DNA from: Alphaproteobacteria bacterium | GTDB taxonomy: Bacteria; Pseudomonadota; Alphaproteobacteria; Sphingomonadales; Sphingomonadaceae | Length of the DNA: 5,348 bases | Direction of reading: 5' to 3' | Assembly: GCA_005882415.1 (NCBI GenBank) | Contig: VBAE01000032.1 | Location: 1 to 5,348, forward strand | In this document: piece after piece, positions 1 to 5,348 of the stretch | How positions within the stretch are numbered: position 1 is the first letter of the stretch | How the letters are laid out: each line of letters opens with the position of its first letter | Translations under genes and position numbers: made by a program | The notes under the pieces: generated by a model | What the model was told of the DNA's origin: nothing | The model's database searches: none | Seen by the model: the letters and a program-made list of their open reading frames with translations, nothing else

Positions 1-9
1 GGAAGAGTG

Positions 10-480
10 ATGCCGCGTTTGCTTGCACTGCCGACGTTCGCCGCCCTCTCGATCGCTGGCGCTGCCCTCGGAGCCCAGATCGGCCGCAGCACCGTCCACG
101 ACATCAACCCCTTCTGGTTCAGCCCCCCCGACCAGGGCGGATTCTTCAGCGATCTGAGTGCCGTCAAGGCGTCGGACGACACGCCGGTGCCGGCCATCTC
201 GACCGCGGAGGTGCCGATCACCAGCTGCGTCGGCTGCACCAACTGGAACCGCCCCGACCGCGCGCAGTACGCCACCGCCTGGGTCGAAGAACCGGCGCCG
301 CGGGCCGAGGCGCGGGACGAGGTCGTCTACGACTATGTCGCGCCCGAGGAGGCGCGGGATCCGGCCCGTGAGCAAGTCGTCCGCTATGCGAGCTACCAGG
401 TCAGCGCCGACGACGCCGCGCCCGAGGAGGAAGAGGCCGCCGCCGAGCCCCAGGACGACGCCCCCGCCGGCACCGACTGA
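10..480 (+). CDS. Hypothetical exported protein with acidic tail
   Basis: I do not recognise a named family for this 156-residue protein. The first ~22 residues (MPRLLALPTFAALSIAGAALGA) form a short basic-then-hydrophobic segment resembling a Sec signal peptide, so export or membrane anchoring is inferred. The mature part has an aromatic/proline patch (HDINPFWFSPP, about residues 30-40), a CVGC pair near residues 73-76, and a low-complexity tail rich in Glu, Asp and Ala. The ATG at 10 is preferred over the GTG at 7 because GGAAGAG at 1-7 then lies just upstream as a Shine-Dalgarno. A TGA at 8-10 overlaps this ATG (TGATG) and could be the stop of an upstream gene, but only nine bases are visible. 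The gene lies 58 bp before alaS on the same strand and could be cotranscribed. Reality as a gene is supported by codon bias and the coherent signal peptide; function is unknown. Confidence 0.75.
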   Translation: MPRLLALPTFAALSIAGAALGAQIGRSTVHDINPFWFSPPDQGGFFSDLSAVKASDDTPVPAISTAEVPITSCVGCTNWNRPDRAQYATAWVEEPAPRAEARDEVVYDYVAPEEARDPAREQVVRYASYQVSADDAAPEEEEAAAEPQDDAPAGTD

Positions 481-538
481 GGGTCCGCACTGAGGGCGCG
501 CTTGCCCGTGTGGGCGGGCTCGCCTACATCGCGCAGCC

Positions 539-3196
539 ATGACCTCGACCAACGATATCCGCCGCTCGTTCCTCGAATATTTCGGCTCGTCCGGGCACCG
601 GATCGTGCCGTCGGCGCCGCTCGTCCCGCAGAACGACCCGACCTTGATGTTCGTCAACGCGGGCATGGTGCCGTTCAAGAACGTCTTCACCGGCCTGGAA
701 TCGCGCCCTTATGCGACCGCCACCTCGTCCCAGAAGTGCGTCCGCGCCGGCGGCAAGCATAACGACCTCGACAATGTCGGCTACACCGCGCGCCACCACA
801 CCTTCTTCGAAATGCTCGGGAATTTCTCCTTCGGCGACTATTTCAAGGAGCAGGCGATCACCCACGCCTGGACCCTGCTCACCCGCGAATGGGGCCTCTC
901 GCCCGACCGGCTGACCGCGACCGTCTATCACACCGACGACGAGGCGTTCGACCTTTGGCGCAAGATCTCCGGCCTTCCCGAAAGCCGCATCATCCGGATC
1001 CCGACCAAGGACAATTTCTGGGCGATGGGCGACAACGGGCCGTGCGGGCCCTGCTCGGAAATCTTCTTCGACCATGGCGACCATATCCCCGGCGGCCCGC
1101 CCGGCTCCCCGGAGGAGGACGGCGACCGCTTCACCGAGATCTGGAACCTCGTCTTCATGCAGTACGAGCAGGAGGCGAACGAGATCGTCCGCGACCTGCC
1201 GAGGCCGTCGATCGACACCGGCATGGGCCTGGAGCGGATCGCCGCCGTCATGCAGGGCGTCCACGACAATTATGAGACCGACACGTTCAAGGCGCTGATC
1301 GCCGCCTCGAGCGAGCTCACCCGGAGCCAGCCCTCGGGCGAGGGCAAGGCCAGCCACCGGGTGATCGCCGATCACCTCCGCGCCTCGGGCTTCCTGATCG
1401 CCGACGGGGTTCTGCCGGCGAATGAGGGCAGGGGCTATGTCCTCCGCCGGATCATGCGCCGGGCGATGCGCCACGCCCATCTGCTGGGCGCCGCCGAGCC
1501 TTTGATGCACCGGCTGGTCCCGGCGCTGGTCGCCGAGATGGGCGCCGCTTATCCGGAGCTGGTCCGCGCCCAGCCGCTGATCGAGGAGACGTTGAAGCTG
1601 GAGGAGACGCGTTTCCGCCAGACGCTGACCAACGGGCTGAGGCTGCTCGACGAAGCCACCGCCTCGCTCGCCCCCGGCGCAACCCTGCCCGGCGACGTGG
1701 CGTTCAAGCTCTACGACACGTTCGGCTTCCCCTACGACCTCACCGAGGACGCGCTCCGGGCGCAGGGCTATGGCGTCGACCGCTCCGGCTTCGACGCGGC
1801 CATGGCGGAGCAGAAGGCGCAGGCGCGCGCCGCCTGGAAGGGCTCGGGCGAGAAAGCTTCCGACGAAATCTGGTTCGACATCGCCGAGGAGCAGGGCTCG
1901 ACCGAGTTCACCGGTTACGCCGGCCATGAGGGCGAGGGGCAGGTCGTCGCTCTGGTCAGGGACGGGGCGCGGGTCGAGCGCGCGGGGGCGGGCGACAAGG
2001 TCGTCATCCTCACCAACCAGACCCCCTTCTATGGCGAGAGCGGCGGCCAGATGGGCGACAGCGGCACCGTCACCGGCGACCGCGGGCTGGAGGCGGACGT
2101 CACCGACACGTCGAAGCCGCTCGGGCGCCTCCACGCCCACCAGGCTTTGATCCGCTCCGGCGAGGTGGCGGTGGGGGACGCGGTCCACCTCTCGGTCGAT
2201 GTCGAGCGGCGTTCCAAGGTGCGCGCCAACCACAGCGCCACGCATTTGCTCCACGCGGCGCTGCGGCACCGGCTCGGCGGCCACGTCACCCAGAAAGGGA
2301 GTTTGGTCGCGCCCGATCGCCTGCGCTTCGACTTCTCGCACCCCAAGGCTTTAAGCCCGGAGGACGTGGCGGCGGTCGAGGAGGAGGTGAACCGGCACAT
2401 CCGCGAGAATGACTCCGTCACCACGCGGCTGATGAGCCCCGACGAGGCGATCGAAGCCGGCGCGATGGCGCTGTTCGGCGAGAAATATGGCGACGAGGTC
2501 CGGGTCCTCTCGATGGGCCGCGGCGATGATGCCAGCTATTCGGTCGAGCTGTGCGGCGGCACCCACGTCAACGCATTGGGCGACATCCAGCTCTTCAAGA
2601 TCGTCTCGGAAAGCGCGGTCGCCGCCGGCGTCCGGCGGATCGAGGCGCTGACCGGCGAGGCCGCGCGCCTGTGGCTGACCGAGCGCGAGAGCCGCCTCAA
2701 GGAAGCCGCCGCCGCCCTCAAGGCCGCGCCCGAGGAGGTCCCCGCCCGGGTGGCGGCACTGATCGACGACCGCCGCCGGCTCGAGCGCGAGCTCGCCGAG
2801 GCGAAGAAGGCGCTTGCCCTCGGCGGCGGCGGCTCGGCCGCGCCCGCGGGTCCGGAGAGCGTCGGCGGCCTGGGCTTCATCGGCCAGGTGCTGGACGGCA
2901 TGGACCCCAAGGCCCTGCGCGGCTTGGTCGACGACGCTAAGCAGCGCGTCGGCTCCGGAGTCGCCACCATCGTCGCCGTCAACGACGGCCGCGCCACCGT
3001 GGCCGTGGGCGTCACCGACGACCTGACGTCGCGGCTAAGCGCCGTCGACCTCGTCCGAGCCGCGGTCGCGGCCGTCGGCGGGCAGGGCGGGGGAGGACGC
3101 CCGGACATGGCCCAGGGCGGCGGACCGGACGGCGCCAAGGCAGCGAAAGCGATCGAAGCGGTGAAGGCCGCGCTGGGCGAGAGCGTCGCGGCCTAA
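539..3196 (+). CDS. alaS: Alanyl-tRNA synthetase
   Basis: This class II aminoacyl-tRNA synthetase charges tRNA-Ala with alanine using ATP in the cytoplasm and hydrolyses mischarged Ser- and Gly-tRNA-Ala. The 885-residue length is normal for bacterial AlaRS. The N-terminus is typical (IRRSFLEYF...LVPQNDPTLMFVNAGM). Class II motif 2 is RHHTFFEMLGNFSFGDYF (85-102) and motif 3 is DTGMGLERIAAVMQG (226-240). The editing domain carries both halves of the zinc site: HSATH (His565, His569) and CGGTH (Cys672, His676). A charged helical segment near 713-760 leads to the C-terminal DHHA1-type domain, with its glycine-rich loop GGQGGGGRPDMAQGGG at 847-862. No residue expected for catalysis appears missing. 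The ATG at 539 gives the canonical N-terminus although no clear Shine-Dalgarno precedes it. The stop codon TAA lies two bases before a palindromic repeat. The 481-538 gap shows no convincing promoter or T-box-like structure. Confidence 0.99.
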   Translation: MTSTNDIRRSFLEYFGSSGHRIVPSAPLVPQNDPTLMFVNAGMVPFKNVFTGLESRPYATATSSQKCVRAGGKHNDLDNVGYTARHHTFFEMLGNFSFGDYFKEQAITHAWTLLTREWGLSPDRLTATVYHTDDEAFDLWRKISGLPESRIIRIPTKDNFWAMGDNGPCGPCSEIFFDHGDHIPGGPPGSPEEDGDRFTEIWNLVFMQYEQEANEIVRDLPRPSIDTGMGLERIAAVMQGVHDNYETDTFKALIAASSELTRSQPSGEGKASHRVIADHLRASGFLIADGVLPANEGRGYVLRRIMRRAMRHAHLLGAAEPLMHRLVPALVAEMGAAYPELVRAQPLIEETLKLEETRFRQTLTNGLRLLDEATASLAPGATLPGDVAFKLYDTFGFPYDLTEDALRAQGYGVDRSGFDAAMAEQKAQARAAWKGSGEKASDEIWFDIAEEQGSTEFTGYAGHEGEGQVVALVRDGARVERAGAGDKVVILTNQTPFYGESGGQMGDSGTVTGDRGLEADVTDTSKPLGRLHAHQALIRSGEVAVGDAVHLSVDVERRSKVRANHSATHLLHAALRHRLGGHVTQKGSLVAPDRLRFDFSHPKALSPEDVAAVEEEVNRHIRENDSVTTRLMSPDEAIEAGAMALFGEKYGDEVRVLSMGRGDDASYSVELCGGTHVNALGDIQLFKIVSESAVAAGVRRIEALTGEAARLWLTERESRLKEAAAALKAAPEEVPARVAALIDDRRRLERELAEAKKALALGGGGSAAPAGPESVGGLGFIGQVLDGMDPKALRGLVDDAKQRVGSGVATIVAVNDGRATVAVGVTDDLTSRLSAVDLVRAAVAAVGGQGGGGRPDMAQGGGPDGAKAAKAIEAVKAALGESVAA

Positions 3197-3198
3197 GG

Positions 3199-3330
3199 CT
3201 CCTCCCCGGAACGGGGAGGGGGACCGCCACCGCCAGGCGGTGGTGGAGGGGTCTCCGACTCAGAGGCGGCGGAGAGGTGGGACCCCTCCACCGCGTTTCA
3301 CGCGGTCCCCCTCCCCGTTCCGGGGAGGAG
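3199..3330. repeat. Nested palindromic intergenic repeat, 29-bp perfect arms
   Basis: Positions 3199-3227 and 3302-3330 are perfect reverse complements over 29 bp. Each arm is itself a hairpin: CCTCCCCG/CGGGGAGG with a 3-base loop at 3201-3219 and again at 3310-3328. The interior holds further inverted pairs: CCACCGCC/GGCGGTGG (3227-3243), a perfect 12-bp pair (3242-3253 with 3281-3292), a 5-bp CTCCG/CGGAG pair inside it (3253-3257 with 3270-3274), and CCGCG/CGCGG (3291-3305) around TTTCA. The strand could fold as one long branched structure or as separate hairpins. The design is like paired REP/BIME elements or a small non-autonomous mobile element; similar sequences are, to my recollection, dispersed in sphingomonad genomes. 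No transposase is present and no target-site duplication is evident. It lies between convergent genes and overlaps the 3' end of the DUF763 gene. Confidence 0.9.
3201..3219 (+). terminator. Possible alaS terminator hairpin within the repeat
   Basis: An 8-bp perfect GC-rich stem with a GAA loop begins five bases after the alaS stop codon. It could end the alaS transcript, and the mirror hairpin at 3310-3328 could do so for the opposite strand. There is no T-tract after the stem, so this is not a canonical intrinsic terminator; it may instead stabilise 3' ends. The role is inferred from position only. Confidence 0.3.
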
Positions 3331-4551
3331 TGCAGGCGCCGGCTCCCAGCCAAAGACGCTCCTCCCGCCATAATGGTGTGAGAGCCGCCGTTCCTCCGCC
3401 ATTACCGCTTGGAAAGACGGCCCGCCGACATGCGCCTCGAGCCGCCGGGCTTGCTCGTCGAGGCGGCGGATGGCCTGGAGCTTTTCGTCATTGCCGAGCT
3501 TGGCCTTCTCGATCGCGCCTTTCAGCGTGGCGATGGTCCTGTCGTAGACCTTGGTCGGGACGGGAAAGGGGTGCCGGTCCTTGCCGCCATGGGCGAGCGA
3601 GTAGCGGGCGGGGTCGGCGAAACGGCAGGGGGCGCCGTGGATGACCTCGGCCACCATCGCTAGCGACCGGACCGTGCGCGCGCCCACCCCGGGGGTGAGC
3701 AGCAGCTCCGGGAAGTCCTTCGGCCCCGCCTCGGCCGCGGCGGCGAGGGTGCCGTGAAGGCGGCGGATCATGACGTCGCCCGAGCGCACGTCGTGATGGT
3801 CGGGCATGACCAGGTGCGGCAGCGTCGGCTCGGCGGGCGCTTTCCCCTCCAGCAGAGCCACCTCCCGGGCAATTGCATCCGGTCCCAGATCCGCCAGTAG
3901 CTCGAGCTGCGCCTTACGCGACGCCTCTGCGCGGCGGTCGGTCAGGTTGACGATCTCGCCTTGCCGCCGGCCCTCGATCGCTGCGTGGGGCGAATCGACG
4001 AAGCTCTCCAGCCCCTCCGACAGCCAATGGTAGCGCCGCGCCGTCTTGCTGGCGCCGTTCATGCCCTGCTGAACCACCGCCCAACGCCCCTCGTCGGTGA
4101 CGAAGAAGCCGTGGAGATAGAGATTGAACCCGTCCTGCACCGCGGCGCTGTCGACCTTGGCGACCAGCCGGCTGGTCCGGGCGAGCGCGCCGCCGTCGAA
4201 CCCCGCGGCCTCGCCGGCGCTCGCCAATTCGGCGGGAGTCGCCCGCGAATGCTTCCCGCGGCCGCCGCAGACGCGAATCCCGAGCTCGCCCGCGCGTGGG
4301 TTGAGCCCCCGCTTCAGCGCGCCGATTACGCTGGTGGTGATGCCCGACGAATGCCAGTCCATCCCCATCACCGCGCCGAAGCTCTGGAACCAGAAGGGGT
4401 GGGCGAGCCGGGCGAGGAGCGCGTCGCGGCCGTAATCGACGACGATCGCCTCGGCCATCACTGTCCCCAGCCGGGTCATCCGCTCGCCCAGCCAGGCCGG
4501 AACCCTCCCGCCGTGCAGCGGAAGGTCTGCGCTTCCGGATCTCTTCGCCAC
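3298..4551 (-). CDS. DUF763 family protein with helix-hairpin-helix motif
   Basis: The 417-residue product matches my knowledge of the DUF763 family, found in archaea and scattered bacteria and without an assigned biochemical function. Recognisable blocks in order are SGSADLPLHGG (5-15), HPFWFQSFGAVMGMDWHSSG (51-70), GGRGKHSRATP (96-106), GFNLYLHGFFVTDEGRWAVVQQGMN (about 141-165, followed by ARRYHWLSEG), and LAHGGKDRHPFPVP (319-332). Residues 283-306 contain LLLTPGVGARTVRSLAMVAE, a helix-hairpin-helix signature typical of non-specific DNA binding in repair proteins. No signal peptide or membrane segment is seen, so it should be cytoplasmic. The GTG at 4551 is preferred over the GTG at 4557: GAGGAG at 4562-4557 overlaps the latter but sits five bases from the former, and MAKRSGSADLPLHGG fits the family N-terminus. 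A LexA-type box lies just upstream. The last ten residues (LLPGTGRGTA) and the stop are encoded by the palindromic repeat. A DNA repair role is inference. Confidence 0.93.
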   Translation of the reverse strand: MAKRSGSADLPLHGGRVPAWLGERMTRLGTVMAEAIVVDYGRDALLARLAHPFWFQSFGAVMGMDWHSSGITTSVIGALKRGLNPRAGELGIRVCGGRGKHSRATPAELASAGEAAGFDGGALARTSRLVAKVDSAAVQDGFNLYLHGFFVTDEGRWAVVQQGMNGASKTARRYHWLSEGLESFVDSPHAAIEGRRQGEIVNLTDRRAEASRKAQLELLADLGPDAIAREVALLEGKAPAEPTLPHLVMPDHHDVRSGDVMIRRLHGTLAAAAEAGPKDFPELLLTPGVGARTVRSLAMVAEVIHGAPCRFADPARYSLAHGGKDRHPFPVPTKVYDRTIATLKGAIEKAKLGNDEKLQAIRRLDEQARRLEAHVGGPSFQAVMAEERRLSHHYGGRSVFGWEPAPALLPGTGRGTA

Positions 4552-4556
4552 CGTCA

Positions 4557-4562
4557 CTCCTC
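4557..4562 (-). promoter_or_regulatory. Ribosome binding site that decides the DUF763 start
   Basis: On the minus strand the sequence reads GAGGAG, then TGACG, then GTG (4551). The spacing of five bases is suitable for initiation at 4551. The earlier in-frame GTG at 4557 uses the last G of this motif and would have no usable spacing, so it is unlikely to be the start. Confidence 0.75.
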
Positions 4563-4564
4563 AA

Positions 4565-4579
4565 GAACGAAGGCGGAAC
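4565..4579 (-). promoter_or_regulatory. Putative LexA (SOS) box, GTTC-N7-GTTC
   Basis: The minus strand reads GTTCCGCCTTCGTTC, a perfect match to the direct-repeat operator GTTC-N7-GTTC that LexA binds in alphaproteobacteria. It ends two bases before GAGGAG and 13 bases before the preferred GTG start of the DUF763 gene, where a bound repressor would block transcription. By eye I found no other GTTC-N7-GTTC on either strand of the window. Family knowledge supplies the consensus; regulation of this gene by LexA is inference. Confidence 0.65.
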
Positions 4580-4605
4580 GTAGCAGCGGCGCCGTGCGCT
4601 GAGAA
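4577..4605 (-). promoter_or_regulatory. Weak candidate promoter for the DUF763 gene
   Basis: On the minus strand TTCTCA (4605-4600) is followed after 17 bases by TACGTT (4582-4577). These match the -35 and -10 consensus at four and three of six positions with ideal spacing. The putative -10 overlaps the upstream GTTC half of the LexA-type box, as expected for a repressed promoter. The match is weak and the region is GC-rich, so this is only a candidate. Confidence 0.25.
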
Positions 4606-4609
4606 GCCC

Positions 4610-5348
4610 TTAAGGCCGCGCGTCCCGAAGCCGCCGCCGCTTGAGCAGCGGCGGCTCGGAAAGCTGGCCCTCCTCCATGATCGCCTTCCTCAGCTCCGCC
4701 CTCTTCTCGTGGATCGAGGCGATCACCGGACCCATTGCCATGCCGAGATCGACCAGCACCGCTTCGGAAAGCTGGAGCGACGATTCCAGAGTCTCCGGAA
4801 CCGCGTCGGTGGCGCCGGCGCGGTAGAGGTCCGCGGCATGGGCGGAGTCGCGGGCGCGGGCGACGATGGTGAGATCAGGCACCCAGGAGCGGACCTTCCT
4901 CGTCAGCCGGACGGTCAGCACGGGATCGTCCATGGTGAGGACCAGCGCAGCGGCGCGGCCGAGGTGGAGCCGATCCATCAGCTCGTGCCGCGCGACGTCG
5001 CCGAACATCACCGGAATGCCCTCGCGCCGGCAGGCGGCGACGGTGTCGATGTTCGAATCGACCGCCATGTAGGAGCGGCCGTGGACGGCGAGCATCTGGG
5101 CGACCAGCCGCCCGACCCGCCCGAAGCCGATGATCACTACGCGCGAAGGATCGTCGGTCGTAATCGGCGCGACGCTGTCGTCGCCCAGCTCGACCTTGCG
5201 CGCTGCATCACGGCCTAGCTTGGCCAGGAGCGGCGTGAGGGTGAGTCCGAGCGCGGTCACCACCGTCCAGAAGCCGCCGGTCGCGGCGCTGATCAGGCCC
5301 GCCGCGGTCGCGGTGGAAAGCACGATCAGGGTGGTCTCGGAAGGCGAG
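4610..5348 (-). CDS. Kef-type cation:proton antiporter, C-terminal part (5' end outside window)
   Basis: This is the last 245 codons of a monovalent cation:proton antiporter-2 (CPA2, KefB/KefC/YbaL-like) protein of the inner membrane, which typically exports K+ in exchange for H+ under nucleotide or glutathione control. The visible part starts with two hydrophobic segments (about fragment residues 5-22 and 24-42), the last helices of the transport domain. An RCK/TrkA-N Rossmann domain follows: VVIIGFGRVGR with GxGxxG at fragment residues 74-79, an acidic residue ending strand 2 (AVDS, Asp97) that suggests NAD(H)-type binding, and later VMFGDVARHELM and GATDAVPETLESSLQL. The end is helical and basic (KRRRLRDARP). 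The frame is open through 5347, so the apparent GTG at 5323 is internal and not a start. Which Kef subgroup it belongs to cannot be decided from this fragment. It lies 58 bp upstream of the DUF763 gene on the same strand, and no strong terminator separates them. Confidence 0.93.
   Translation of the reverse strand, partial: SPSETTLIVLSTATAAGLISAATGGFWTVVTALGLTLTPLLAKLGRDAARKVELGDDSVAPITTDDPSRVVIIGFGRVGRLVAQMLAVHGRSYMAVDSNIDTVAACRREGIPVMFGDVARHELMDRLHLGRAAALVLTMDDPVLTVRLTRKVRSWVPDLTIVARARDSAHAADLYRAGATDAVPETLESSLQLSEAVLVDLGMAMGPVIASIHEKRAELRKAIMEEGQLSEPPLLKRRRLRDARP

Noticed and set aside
500..519. A possible hairpin before alaS (GCCC-GTGT-GGGC extended by G-U pairs)
   Set aside because: Only four to six solid pairs and no T-tract; such stems are expected by chance in DNA this GC-rich. 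It is not convincing as a terminator or leader regulator.
524..2341. A 605-codon open frame on the minus strand across alaS
   Set aside because: It lies entirely opposite the certain alaS gene, its composition (rich in Arg, Gly, Ala, Val, Asp) is what the complement of GC-rich codons gives, and it shows no family motif. Long antisense frames are common at this GC content.
3240..3644. A plus-strand frame beginning inside the palindromic repeat
   Set aside because: The product is an Arg/Gly/Pro-rich low-complexity chain reading the repeat and then the antisense of the DUF763 gene; no start signal or motif supports it.
4584..4601. A CAGCG/CGCTG hairpin in the gap after the antiporter gene
   Set aside because: A five-base stem with an eight-base loop and no T-tract on the minus strand; too weak to call a terminator.
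3961..4602. A 213-codon plus-strand frame opposite the DUF763 gene
   Set aside because: The DUF763 reading on the other strand has many family motifs; this frame is its antisense shadow with no recognisable domain.
4610..5323. Reading the antiporter fragment as a complete 237-residue RCK protein starting at 5323
   Set aside because: The frame stays open to the window edge and the codons upstream of 5323 continue a transmembrane segment, so the gene simply runs out of the window.

Overview
The window is a high-GC, gene-dense stretch of what looks like an ordinary chromosome from an alphaproteobacterium, most likely a sphingomonad. The clues are the strongly GC-biased third codon positions, the weak or absent Shine-Dalgarno before alaS, a GTTC-N7-GTTC motif of the alphaproteobacterial LexA type, and a palindromic 'CTCCCCG..CGGGGAG' intergenic repeat of a kind I associate with sphingomonads and Caulobacter. 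The taxonomic call is inference from these features, not a database match.

Layout, left to right. At 10-480 (+) is a small, probably exported protein of unknown function with an N-terminal signal-like segment, a CxxC pair and an acidic tail. At 539-3196 (+) is a complete alanyl-tRNA synthetase gene (alaS) with intact aminoacylation, editing and C-terminal domains. At 3199-3330 is a 132-bp nested palindromic repeat with perfect 29-bp terminal arms. It begins two bases after the alaS stop codon and runs into the 3' end of the convergent gene. At 3298-4551 (-) is a DUF763 family protein with a helix-hairpin-helix DNA-binding motif; its start should be the GTG at 4551, and its last ten codons and stop lie in the repeat. 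At 4552-4609 is a short intergenic region holding a perfect GTTC-N7-GTTC site just upstream of the DUF763 ribosome binding site. At 4610-5348 (-) is the C-terminal part of a Kef-type (CPA2) cation:proton antiporter with an RCK/TrkA-N nucleotide-binding domain; its 5' end lies outside the window.

The genes do not form one pathway. The point of greatest interest is the DUF763 gene. It encodes an uncharacterised protein with a DNA-binding motif and carries what looks like an SOS (LexA) operator directly over its start region, which suggests a role in DNA repair or the damage response. The second point is the repeat, which sits between two convergent genes, may serve as a shared transcript end, and has supplied the C-terminus of the DUF763 protein. 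No RNA genes, CRISPR arrays, insertion sequences or phage genes were seen.
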